From Amphimedon queenslandica (Eukaryota; Porifera; Demospongiae; Haplosclerida; Niphatidae): 64,000 nucleotides of DNA. Where the stretch lies: NCBI RefSeq assembly GCF_000090795.2, contig NW_003546333.1, positions 194,130 to 258,129 of the forward strand, in the 5' to 3' direction. Shown piece after piece: positions 10,253 to 21,141 of this stretch; position 1 is the stretch's first letter; every line of letters begins with the position of its first letter. The notes beneath the pieces are model-generated. The model worked only from the letters and a program-made list of their open reading frames with translations. It was not told the DNA's origin and did not search any database. Made by a program: the position numbers and the translations under genes.

Positions 10253-11189
10253 CAAAGTTTCCGTCTAAAATTGGTCACATGACACTTTGGCAACAAAGGA
10301 TAGCATTACCTTGTGTTCTCTCATGACGACTGACTGAAATCTTAAGATGAATAAATTGAAAGGATAGAGCTAAAGATAAGCTGTCATTGAGAGTCCCAAT
10401 ACAACACGTACTTCTACTATAGCTTTAAGAATTGCAAAATTAAATCAATTTTGCAGTTATTAAGCCTAATAATTCTGGGGTTACTTCATGCAGTCATGCT
10501 TAGGCATGGAAATGAAGTTAATACATTTTGAGGATTTTTGCCAAAGCCAAACTTTATAAATTTTATTATAATCATTTTGTATTTTCTATTGTAAGTGTGC
10601 CTATCTTAGAGTCGATACTGACTGTTGAGAGAGTTGACATATGAATTATAATATAAGGGCTAGGAGACCATGCAAAATTCAGTGAGGTTGCGGCTTAGTT
10701 AAAGTGAAAGTTAAACCATAACAAGAGGTGAGAATGCAAGAGTGAAAAACTTTTATAATAACTTTATAATACAGCAGTAGGCCCAGCCATTCAGGCTGTG
10801 CACGTACAGCTAGTCTAGCGCTGTAGCTAAACCTACCAATAAAAGATGTGGGTCAGCGGCCTCCTATGCTACAAAATCAAGGTCTACACACATGTCAATG
10901 TTTCTGGTCATCACTGAGACACTGACAATCTGAGACTATGAGACATCAAGTGTATGTACTTAATACCCTATATCATAAAAGGTTTGGAGTTCTGGAACTA
11001 GGAAATCTATGAATTAAAGGCTCCAAATGTAAGATTTCACTCTAATTATAGACATAACACATGCCACCAGGTCCCCATGCACAAGGATGGGTGAACCTAC
11101 TACACTGACTATATTTTTTTCATTGCAGTAACCTAGAAGCATAGTGTAGTATATTATGCTAGAAGTACTTGAGTAATCAGCTTAATTAT

Positions 11190-11262
11190 ATCAGGTTAGA
11201 TCTAAATAAATAATGATTAACAATTATATTAGGTTAGATCTAAATAAATAACGATTAATATT
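11190..11262. repeat. Tandem duplication, about 36-base unit
   Basis: The unit containing AGGTTAGATCTAAATAAATA occurs twice in a row, followed by diverged AT-rich sequence. Probably local slippage. Confidence 0.7.
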
Positions 11263-11463
11263 CATATTATATGTAACATAACTATTAATAAAATAAGGGA
11301 GGAGCTTAGGTGAACCAGGATGAACCATGACACCAGTAGCAAAAAAGTTCATTTTTAACAAGATTTTTGAAATTTTAGAGTCAAGTTTTACTATGAAATA
11401 ATTTGTTGCACTCAAAATTTTTGAAGGGCATTTAATTGCCCTTTTTGTTTTTTGAACACTGAA

Positions 11464-11547
11464 ATGCATTCTGATTGTGGCGAAGGCATGTGCTACAGTG
11501 CACTCATTTATCTTTGTATCTTCTTAAATTACACGAAATTAGGTTGA
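11464..11547 (+). CDS. Short conserved start exon (GEGMCYSAL), copy A
   Basis: An ATG opens MHSDCGEGMCYSAL and runs 27 codons to a stop. The partner at 61295 (minus) opens MYSDSGEGMCYSAL. Across these 14 codons most differences are at third positions and silent, which points to coding in this direction. About 190 bases upstream are also conserved between the copies, as expected for a promoter or 5' UTR. Whether the frame ends here or splices on is unclear. No known family. Confidence 0.4.
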   Translation: MHSDCGEGMCYSALIYLCIFLNYTKLG

Positions 11548-11982
11548 AGTGTTCATCTAGTTATGCAGTCATGAATGCTCTGATCAAGTCAATGAAATAT
11601 AATCAAGCAGACCCTTCCTTTGTAGAAAGAGGAGCTGGCTACAGAAGAGTATAGCCGATATGAATATACATTTATATATCGTAATAATTCAGTATCATAT
11701 TCTAAGTAATGTAGCAAGTGAGCATCGACATTAATTGATTTATTACATGTTGTATATTCTTTGTAAAATGAAAACTAATGCTCCCATATGGCATGATATA
11801 TATTTCATGTGATTGTACAAGTGTATATATATATACATGTATGTATTTGATTTCCGCATATGTATCGATACCTGTCAGTATCTTAGTTTTATTTCTCTGG
11901 TGTTAATTAAAACAGAATCAGGTTCAGTTCACAATCATAATAGTCAATAGAGGAACAGCAGTCTCACCACTTGTACTGACTA

Positions 11983-12384
11983 ATAGTGCTGGGCGATATA
12001 TCACAATTCAGGATATTTAATCAATATTATGCGATATCAATACTCATCATTATAAAAAAATTAAAAATGCTTGATGACATGACCACGCCCACAAAAGTGT
12101 TGCATAACCTTAATGATGGGTAAATAACTATGGCAGTATTATCTCGAAAATTACTAAATGGTGTTCTGTTGGAATGTAGATGTAGTAGCTGAAGTATATC
12201 AAACAAAGAAGGTTTATAGTGCTTTTAATAATAAGTGTCTCAAAAAAGAGCATCATGTAGCCATTTCAATAACATTGAAGTTAATAGATGTGGCTTCAGA
12301 ACTTGTCAATAAAAAGTCTCAATATCTTTTTTTTAGTCAATATCAAATCGTATCATTTCAAAATTTTCAATTTCGAACAGTACT
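11983..12384. mobile_element. Non-autonomous hAT-type element
   Basis: The 402-base unit is flanked by a perfect 8-base duplication ACTGACTA (11975-11982 and 12385-12392), the hAT target size. The ends are weakly inverse (AGTGCTGGGCGA and AGTACTGTTCGA). The left end resembles the end of the hAT at 25.1-28.44 kb (AGTGGTGGGCGA), so that family may have mobilised it. Confidence 0.65.
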
Positions 12385-12392
12385 ACTGACTA

Positions 12393-12999
12393 TTAAGTAT
12401 TGACTATTTCTGATTCAATGTAAATGGGCTGGGTTTAGCCCAGAAATATGCAGAAAACAGATATGGTGGCTTGTCATTTAGTGGTTCAACTATCCAACTA
12501 ATGTTCTGGTTACAGTGATTTATTAGTAGAATTATAATGCAAAATTTCCCTAAATATATACGTGATTTTGAAATTCATCATTATAATAAAAAATATCAAC
12601 CTGTGAGTGCTCTGTTAGACATCAATTGTTTCTAAAAGTTACATAGTAACTTTTTGCATGCTCTGCAGTAATTTTATGATAAATTGAGCTCAGGAAGTTG
12701 GATTTTTGGTCTATAAAGACAAATTTTCCTATCCGCCATAAAGTACCTTTTCTCAATTATGGTCACATATCGTACATTGTAGTGAGCCATTTAACTACAA
12801 TACTTTTATATTCTATAGAAGTATGGAAAAGTTTAATTATTCTACAATGACTTTATTTAATAGTCCACAATTCTATGGTTAAAATTAGATGTATATCTTA
12901 TAAATCTAAGTATATAGAATAAGTTATGATTACATTTTCCTGTTTTGAGCCACATAGTGTATATCGGTGACAATATAAAATGCTTCTGAAGTACTTTAA
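12393..12999. other. No gene recognised
   Basis: AT-rich sequence without recognisable coding or repeat structure. Confidence 0.5.
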
Positions 13000-15489
13000 G
13001 TCTGAATCAAGTGGTATTAAAGAAACATTGCCGGACTTTGATATAAGTGTAGCTTACATGTGGGCATTTAAAAGTATTAAATAAACAGGAGCCACTCCAA
13101 TTGCCACATGTCCCCACGCATGCACACATCAGACCTTCCAATGTTTGTGTGTTGCTACCATCGCTGCCATTTAGGGCTTCATTGTACCTATACTTATTTT
13201 GGTTTTCTTTCTGTTCATCATGCCAAAGGCTCATTGTCGCGGTCATGCCCGAAGCCGAGTGAGAGGTTCAAGACGCACCATTACCACAGTGATTGCTGCA
13301 GCTGCTGCTTCTCGTTCGAGCGACGGGGCTGCGGTGGGTGCCTGTGACTCTGATTGTAGCAGCCGGGATTAGTGTTTCTGGACATGGTCCATAGGGAGGT
13401 GTGTGTTAGCTGGACAATCTCTCCCCACCTCTTGCTGTGCCATTCTCAGGCCTTGCGGCCACCCACATTAATTCTCACACTGCTCCTGGGCTCCGGATAA
13501 CCACTGCACCAGCAGTTAGCTCGTCAGGTGAGTCCTCATTTAGTCCTAGTGGGCCCTTTATGTGTTGTGTGTAGTTGTGTGCACCTGAGGGTTACTGGGC
13601 TTTGGTTTTACGACCCCCCCTTTTCTTGTCTGGCTGGCTAGGCTGCTTTATTGGCAGGTCAACTAGTTGTAACTGGTTGTTGCGGGTTACTGCTGTGTGT
13701 AGTCTCATTGGCTGTACATTTGGGACCACTGGTTTGGGGTGTGACTTGTTTCATTAGTTAGTATTTATACAGTCATTATTTTTGCTGTTATAATTGTGTT
13801 ACAGGTTGTTGTGGCATAATAGTGAGTAGGAACACTAGTCCTCCATATTTTTTGTGGGCAGGTGTTTTACTCATTTCATTTTATTTTATTTGTTTATTTT
13901 ACCACTGATGTTGTTACCTTCATCCTTCTATCCCTCACTGGCTCCGTTGCTACAGGTTGGCCCTTTGTCTTGGGATAGTTTCCACCTCCAGCATCAGTGC
14001 CACTCTGCCACCTCCGTCCCAGTGTTGTCTTTCGCCCCGTTACCTGTCATGTCTAGGGGGGCTGCCCCTGTCCTTCAGCTGACATATTCCCAGCCACTGT
14101 CAATCCCCAGCCATCTACCTCAGATTGGTCTCCGTCTGTCCCTATCTTCTGAACCCATCCCTGCAAGATTTGTCCAAACAATTTGGGAGGGACAATTCAT
14201 TGAAATGCAAGACCTCCTGGGGACAACATTGCCTAATACGGGTACTGTGAGGCTGCCTCAGGGTGTTTCCCCACTGTGGTGCCTGCTTTCGGCCCCCGCC
14301 TTCTGGAAATTTCCTTGCTACCATTGTGGGTGTACTGTTTCTTTAAATACTTGCCTGTGTTGGTCCTGGACAAATCTATTTGTGATAGTCTGGTGTATAC
14401 TAGACTGATAGTGAGAGAAGCACAACGCCACGGTGGTCACGGCTGGCTTGACTACGACAGCCTGTTTATGCAACGGGCGGCCCTAGATCTATTCTTGCAA
14501 TAGGGCATCCTACATCGTAGTCTAGTGGCTTCTACTGTACTCAGTGATTATTCTGCATCGGGTCGTTTTGTAGTTAAAGCCAAGAATTTGATCACTCACC
14601 CTCAGATTGTGCAATGACATTTCTCAGGCACCGAACTCGTTATGGTTTTGGGCCTAGACATACTCAGAATTGTCTATTGTGGAACGAGGGCTGCTGTTCC
14701 TTTGCACCTGGGCCACGTCTTTATGTGCATGCCTGTGCCATATGTGGGAGCTCCCATCATAGTGCAAGGGACTGTAGAGACACCCCGCCAGACTCCAGGT
14801 GCCATACCTCATCCAGAAGAGGCCGGGCTCCTCCTTTACGACCTGGCCAACCTACATCGTCACATTAACTCCAATTGGTGCCTCCTCTTTTTGTATATTA
14901 CCTATCTTTTTTTGATTGCACTGTTATCCTACTTGAGGTTGCATTGTTTTTTTCCATTTCGACCGATATTACTTGATACGTTGTTCCTTTTGCTGCTTGT
15001 TTTGCCTTGTTAGGCATGTACCTTTTGGCTGGGTATTGCTGCATTGCTTCAGCTAAGCTGTAGTCTGGCCAGTGGTTAATACTATCCTTATTTGTTCATT
15101 ACCCTCGATGGTGTGGCATTTTCTTATTTCATGCTGAGCTCATGTTGCTTTATTCTGGTAGACTCTGTTGTTTGAGAGCTCTCATGGGTCTGGTGGTGAT
15201 TGCTACATTTATTTGGATGATCTCCAAGAGTTGGATGGGTTTGGGGGCTATCCCCCACTACTGCCTTTATGTCAACTTCTGCAGTGAACTTACCATTCCT
15301 GTCGTTTTTTGTGGCCCATTATCCAAATAGACGCTCAGCTGTCTATGTCTTCTGTGCATTAAGGGAAGGGTTTCATATTGGCTTGTCCTCCAAAGTCTTT
15401 TTTCAATCCTCGACACAGTATCACCTAATCTGGCAGTCACAACTAGAGGTTATTTGTACTTACATCAGGGAGGAGATAACTGCATGCCG

Positions 15490-16036
15490 GCCATATGTCA
15501 GGCCCATGGCCAATGTCCAACCAAGTGCATGTTAGCCCAATTGGCCAAGTCCCTAAGGGTAAGGGTTATTCATGGAGCATGATTGTGAACCTGTCTTTTC
15601 CTAAGAGTAAGAGTGTCAACGACAAAATTCTTTCCCACTTATGCTCCCTAAGTTACCCATCAATGTATGATGCTGTGTCATTCATCATGGAGCTTGGCTG
15701 GTTTACAAAAATGGTAAAACTTGAACTTAAGAGTGCCTACCGGATCCTGCTTATCTCCCCTGTGATTACCCGGTCCTTATGGTTGTTTGGAAGGGCCAGG
15801 TGTTTATACACCAGTGTCTCCCATTTGGCCTTTCGTCAGCCCCAAAGATCTTTACCGCTTTCGCAGTTGCTTTGGTTTTGGTTCTGCTTCGAGCTGGTAT
15901 TGGTTACCTCATTCACTACCTAGATGATTTTTTGCTTTTTGGGTCTCCACTATCAGATGAGAGTAGCCAAGCCTTACGCAATGCCTTAGGGACACTTGCA
16001 GACCTAGGGGTCCATGTTTCACTGCCAAACCTATAG
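15490..16036 (+). pseudogene. DIRS-like reverse transcriptase region (fossil)
   Basis: Contains the YLDDFL active-site block typical of reverse transcriptases, with the upstream palm segments expected of the DIRS/Ngaro group. It ends where the hairpin-family copy was inserted. Part of a broken element. Confidence 0.8.
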
Positions 16037-16049
16037 GGCCATAGTACTA

Positions 16050-17255
16050 AAGAACATAAAAATTAAAAAGAACAAGTTTGAGTAGGATTTCGAATGACCA
16101 ACGAAGATACAGAATGAAAATCCTACTCTAATGCTGCAAATTCTACTCTACATTATACTTTTAATGTTATTATTTAAGAATTAGAGATCGGATTGCATTA
16201 TAGAGTGGAATTTGCATCATGAGAGTAGGATTTTCATTTTGTATTTTCGTTGGTCATTCGGAATCCTACTCAAACTTGTTTTTTTAAACTTTTTATGTTC
16301 TTGTTTGTGTTCATTTTTAAAAGAATATTTATAATAATGTTTGTATTTGCAATTGTGATACTTGTTAATTTTACACATGCAATAATAATAATAATTATTA
16401 TTATCATTGTTATGACTTTCCAGCATTTATGACAGACAGCAGTCACTTCATTAAATACATATGCTGAACAAACATCTACTGTATTGATGACAAGTGAAAT
16501 TAATACTTGCCTTGACCTGAATCCTTGTTCAAGAAGCTCCATCTTCCCTGCAATTCTGTAGCTATCTATTCCTGTTCTTCCTGTTGTCAAAGTTATAATC
16601 ATTAAATTATAACATTAATTGTTCTAAAATAAAATAATTCAATACACACTTGATAAAAGAGTGACATGCAAGATTAGTACATTCTCTGAGCTAAAAACAT
16701 CCATTAACAATTGTAATTGATTCCAAGCAAAGCTAACCTGGCTAGGTTAAAAAATTGCCTGCTTTTCCCAGTACTGAGATCAGAGCATGCGTGACCATGC
16801 CCAAATTTTGGAGCACATGGTTTATAATTTAAAAATGGCAACGTGAGGTAAGCTGGCCTGATACAGCAGTTACAACGCCACTTTTTCTTATCTTGGAGAA
16901 TGACTTTAGGGGACATGGATCTGCGCATAGACTACTGGAGTAGAATGGTGTAACAATCTTACTTGCAGCAACAGCCAAGATTAATATACAGCTCGCAAAC
17001 TGAATTGACAGGACTGACTTCTTGATGATGAAGATGAAAAAAAGTAGCAAAACAAAATGGCTGGTTTCCTATTTTGACTTGCCTCTTTGACAACCACACT
17101 AGTGGTACCAATGGAGTTCTCTGGTCAAGATGAGGTCCTCTAAGAATTCTGGTAAGCATAGGAGCTCGTTTTCCAGGTACAGCAAGGCTGCAAAAGTTGT
17201 GGCAGCCATTTTGTTTGGGAGTGAATCCTACTTAGTAACACGACCACGTTACTAA
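16050..17255. repeat. Hairpin-headed repeat family, copy 2
   Basis: The head palindrome (about 16050-16310) carries the same GTAGGATT and TAGAATTTGC motifs as copy 1. It is followed by the shared 1-kb body, including the ACATGGATCTGCGCATAGAC block, and the terminal hairpin ending CTAA (17252-17255). It lies inside the DIRS-like fossil just after the reverse transcriptase core. The left junction AGTACTA and right junction CTAATTGTC leave no duplication that I can define beyond one or two bases. Confidence 0.8.
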
Positions 17256-17496
17256 TTGTCACATTTTTTGAAATTGTCCTGGATTCTGCTCACTTAGAGC
17301 TTAGGCTCACCCAGGACAAGGTCTAGCGCATCATGGCCTTTGTTGGACATATAATGGACAAAGGCCTGCAATCTGACTTGGAGTCCCTGCTGGTCCTTAT
17401 GTCCCGCCGCAATGATGGTGAAACCTGGCTGTAATTTCTTTTGGGAACTGTTTTCTTTGATGGCCTAGTTAGCTGAGAGGCACTACTTTGTGCATC

Positions 17497-18494
17497 TTAA
17501 CCCTTTCACTGTCAATAACGCATTAATGTGTCTGAGGGTGGGTCTTTGAAAGTGTCACTAATGCATTAATGTGTCGAGATGCATACTGCCGCTTAAAATT
17601 ATTTCTAAAATAGTCTGCTGCAGAAAGTAAAGGTATTGTAGGCTATATCAAATGTTCTCTTTCTTTACTTCTAAGTTATAAGCTGGTAGCTAGTTGTTTT
17701 GCAGTGTTACAGATGAAGAAATGATCGTCATCATCTATGACTGCAAAAAGGGCCTGCAATCTTATGCACACTCGATGTGCTCAAAAAAACTAAAGATTTT
17801 TTCTCCATGATGTCAGAAGAGCCCAAAGAGCTATTACAAGTAGCTATGAGGTTTATGAAGTGCCTGGAAAAAGAAGAAACTGTTCTACCTTTCTTTCACT
17901 GTACAATCCAATGGAGAAATGAAGTGGGCTTGGTCTCGAATGAACTAAAAAAAGGGGCGTGTTATCTCCCATATCTTGCTTGCTTTTTGAAGAACAGGCT
18001 TAAAACTTATAGTATAACTGAAATACAACCTACAGATGACATCTATGAAGCCAAGACGGTATGTTTCTGTGTTTTCAAGCCTTTCTTTGGCACTTTGGTC
18101 GGTGGGCATGGTCTCAAGGCAGTTTTATTAGGCTCTCTTTTTAGCCTTGTTTCTTGACTTCTGAAGAATAAAAAGCCACAAATGATATGCAAGACATTGT
18201 GTACAGACATGCTCTTGTTTGTATTACCACAATTACAAATTATTTTTGTTTATTTATGTTTATAAAGAGTTATAAAATACTTTTCTGCATTTTGACTAAA
18301 ATTTAACATGTACTATAAAGCTTAGCATTAGAACAGGCACTTCAAGTGTCCGATTGTCCCATTTCAAAATAAACTTATCATGTACACTTGTACTGTTTTG
18401 ATAATAGCAACTACACTTGCAGCTATGTCATTGAGTGAAACATGTGACCGCGGGATAATTCAGCTATTTTTAACCCCGACTGTGAAGAGGTTAA
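17497..18494 (+). mobile_element. piggyBac-like non-autonomous element, copy B
   Basis: The element is bounded by TTAA on both sides, with inverted ends TTAACCCTTTCACTGTC and TTAACCTCTTCACAGTC, the end type and target of piggyBac elements. It lies inside the DIRS-like fossil between the RT and RNase H parts. A subterminal motif GCATTAATGTGTC is repeated twice near the left end. The interior aligns with copy A at 1.8-3.4 kb. Confidence 0.8.
17777..18157 (+). CDS. 126-codon frame inside piggyBac-like copy B
   Basis: An open frame starts MLKKTKDFFSMMSEEPKELL and continues acidic and hydrophobic for 126 codons. It has no DDE/DDD transposase motif, zinc finger or other recognised domain. The matching stretch of copy A (about 1.98-2.3 kb) is not open over the same length, so this frame may be chance. 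A remnant of a longer transposase is possible but unsupported. Confidence 0.2.
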   Translation: MLKKTKDFFSMMSEEPKELLQVAMRFMKCLEKEETVLPFFHCTIQWRNEVGLVSNELKKGACYLPYLACFLKNRLKTYSITEIQPTDDIYEAKTVCFCVFKPFFGTLVGGHGLKAVLLGSLFSLVS

Positions 18495-18963
18495 AGCCAC
18501 TGCTAAGGCAGACCAGGCATGGTGGAATTGCTTTTGGCATAGGGTGGCCTTTATTCTTCAGGAGGATGCACCTTTCATCCATGTCCACTACAATGCTTCT
18601 TTGAAGTTTGGCAGCGGGGCTTTGTCAATAAATGGCTGCAGGCCCAGTGGCCGGACTCTTGGAACTAAGTCAGTATTGCTGTTAAGGAGATGGTCCCAAA
18701 TGTCATGACCGCTGCTGTGTGGGGTAGAGGGTGGCACCTGTGCCACACTTTCTTTGTGATAACACAGAGGTGGTGTCGGTTGTCCAGAGCAATTCTCCTA
18801 AGGACAAGTATTTGCTTCACCTCCTCCGCTGCCTCTATTTCTTTGCAGCCATTTACCAATTCTCATACAGCGCCCACCATTTGCTGAGGGTGTCAAATGT
18901 GGCCGCGGATACATTGTCTAGAGGAAATGTGTCATTCGTTTTCTCATTTTTTCCACAGGCCGT
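18495..18963 (+). pseudogene. DIRS-like RNase H region (fossil)
   Basis: The segment follows directly after the piggyBac-like insertion and has the residue pattern expected between RT and recombinase in DIRS elements. It is part of the same broken element. Confidence 0.6.
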
Positions 18964-18969
18964 CCTTTC

Positions 18970-19870
18970 GTGGGTTCCCTTGGAGGTGTCTCAGCTGCTT
19001 CTGTCTCCCCAACCGGACTGGGGGTCACCGGGCTGGATAGAGCAGTTCAGGAGTACCTTGTGACTTCTCTTTCTCCAACTACCATCCACTCAAATCAATC
19101 TGCAGTCGACTGTTACATTCAGTTTTGTCGCCATTTGGGTTTGCTGTCTCCCTTTCCTGCCACTGAACGTGTCTTGGCTCAATTTGCTGCCTTTTGGCTG
19201 CCAGTGATCATGCCTGTGAATCAATTAGGGTTTACCTCAGTGGTATCCAGTGTGCACAGATTGCTTGCAAGACCCTGCCTTTTTCAGTCTACCCCATCTT
19301 GAATATATCCTAGTGGCTATACAGTGATCTTCACCAGAGACAACAACGTTTTCCAGTGACAACACATTCTAAATATTTTGTTTACTGCATTGGCAAAGCG
19401 CCCAGTTTTCCCTGACACGGCTATGTTGTGGGCGGCCTGCTGCATTGGCTTCTTTGGTTTTGTAAGGACAGGCGAGTTTACCTGCTCATCATTGTATGGT
19501 TTGTGTTTGCTGTCGAATGTGGCTATGGATTCTCACTCATCTTCATCCTTTGTCATGCTCCACTTACGCCATAGCAAAACAGATGTGTTTTGCGTGGGGG
19601 CGCAAATATTTTTCTGCCGGGTGGACAGTCCAGTATGCCAAGTCAAGTCCTACTTGGCAGTGAAGGGGTCTATCCAGGCCCTTTATTTTGGCTCCAAGAT
19701 GGTTGTCCACTCTCCCGCACAAAACTGGTTGAGGCTGTTTGGTGCACACTGTCGGCTCATGGGTTGGATGTCTGTCGTTTTGATGGCCATAGTTTCAGGA
19801 CGGTGCAGCAACTGCAGATGCAGCCTGCGGTTTGGAGTACTGATTGATCCAGACTCTTGGCCGTTGGAGG
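18970..19870 (+). pseudogene. DIRS-like tyrosine recombinase region (fossil)
   Basis: An N-terminal, SAM-like helical part is followed by the catalytic half with the RTGEF-type block around the first catalytic arginine (about 19.47 kb) and an H-S-F-R-type block near 19.79 kb. These are the marks of the phage-integrase-like recombinase that replaces integrase in DIRS elements. Broken. Confidence 0.75.
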
Positions 19871-20600
19871 TCATCTGCTTTCACTACGTACATTCATACC
19901 TTACAAAGCACCTTGGTTGCAGTGGCCCCTGCTCTTCTCTCATCTCTCTGATGTTGATTGTCTGACTGTTGGTTTTACTGTTGTTATAATTGTCTGATTA
20001 TGATTGTTATTTTGGTTTCCTATTCACACATTGTCTCACCTTGGTTTGGGGAGTGAGCTGCTATAGCGCCACTGGCGGTGTTGACTTTAACACACACTCC
20101 CCATATTTGTTTTGTTAGTCCCACGGGGGCATTTGGCAGCATAAAACTGGTAAACACATCATTTTCACCCTCCAGGGTGGGTGACTCGGTGTGGCTTGGG
20201 GTTTCTACAGCCCCCTGTTTCATGAATCAGTTCCCTATCATATTGGAATTTCAATCCCATTGGTAACCCGTCTGCATTTGAGGCAGATTGTTGGGCCAGC
20301 ACCAGCCATCATGCCTACAAGATTTTAAGATTAGCATTCACTGGAATTCCAACTCCACTACACATGTCTGAAATCATGTGTTTCGCTGTGTCATCATGGT
20401 TACTGTGACTCTGACTAGCCTGTGGGGTTTTTACCAGTTCTGAGCATAGTTTTCTGGGAGTTGACACACCACTTCCCTATAAGTTACTAAAATCACATTG
20501 TTATGGTCACTGACTCTACAAGTGGGCTTAGGGACAGCCCCTTGCGATATATCCAAATCCCATTATTCCTCCAAGAGGTTCCCATAGGCCTCTGGTTGTT

Positions 20601-21133
20601 AAAGTATTTTAATTTCAATAATTCATGCATTACATAGTATCATATAGACAAATCAACATTGACAATCTATCCAAATTGTACTTGTTTACAACAATTGACA
20701 TTCTTTGTATTGATTATCAATTTAAAAAAATTAATGTTTGTATATTTCATTTATGTCAATATACCTGGTTTTCTTCAGTTTCATTTTGGTTGCATCAATA
20801 ATTTTAAGCATTCTTGCATGCAACTGACACAATACATGATCTTTTTACACATTCTGGCAATCTTTGATTGGACATTTTGCCCCTTTAAAAGGAATAGCTT
20901 CACGTCCTGCTTTTTATAAAATTTAATTAGAATTAGTATTGCAATGCTAGTAACATAACTCAAGTGTATTGCAGTGACATTGTACCAGCATAATTTTAGT
21001 TTATGTTTTGAAGACTGTTTTCTTGCATTTATTGATAACTATATAAGATTTTATGAATTTTACTGTCAAAATGTATGATTCTGTAAACATGTCATAAGTT
21101 ATCTTTTTAGAGATATCTTCCGGAGTAGCCACA
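20601..21133. other. AT-rich spacer, no gene recognised
   Basis: Between the DIRS-like fossil and the hAT element nothing coding or repeated was recognised. Confidence 0.5.
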
Positions 21134-21141
21134 CTTTTTCA

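Larger units (their letters stand above)
9350..11550. repeat. Block A of an inverted paralogous pair (partner 61254-63810)
   Basis: Three short segments here recur in inverted order at the right end of the window: the LVKI exons (9.52-9.87 kb, partner 63.65-63.37), the cysteine/proline exon (10252-10102, partner 62877-62958), and the GEGMCYSAL start (11464, partner 61295). Relative order and strand are preserved. Similarity extends into introns around the LVKI exons (shared 'gcacatgta', 'gtcagtat', 'attgacc', GTATTCT donor). Sequence between the segments is much diverged. It is either an inverted segmental duplication or two members of a gene cluster. Confidence 0.6.
13000..20600 (+). mobile_element. 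DIRS-like tyrosine-recombinase retroelement (fossil)
   Basis: The sequence is clearly richer in GC than its surroundings. In order it holds a short basic leader protein (from about 13220), a gag-like region (about 13.96-14.9 kb), reverse transcriptase (about 15.49-16.04 kb), RNase H-like region (about 18.5-18.96 kb) and tyrosine recombinase (about 19.0-19.87 kb). The order RT-RH-YR, without integrase or aspartic protease, is diagnostic of DIRS elements. It is split by a hairpin-family copy (16050-17255) and a piggyBac-like element (17497-18494). The copy is broken in several places and is old enough to have collected two insertions. Outer limits are approximate; inverted end repeats were not resolved. 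Confidence 0.8.

Noticed and set aside
10920-11160. Possible exon with acceptor TTTTTTTCATTGCAG near 11127
   Set aside because: The acceptor looks good, but no open frame or donor follows that agrees with a neighbouring exon.
16250-16602. Poly-Ile/poly-Tyr frames near 16.4 kb and 54.9 kb as proteins
   Set aside because: They are translations of ATT/AAT simple repeats.
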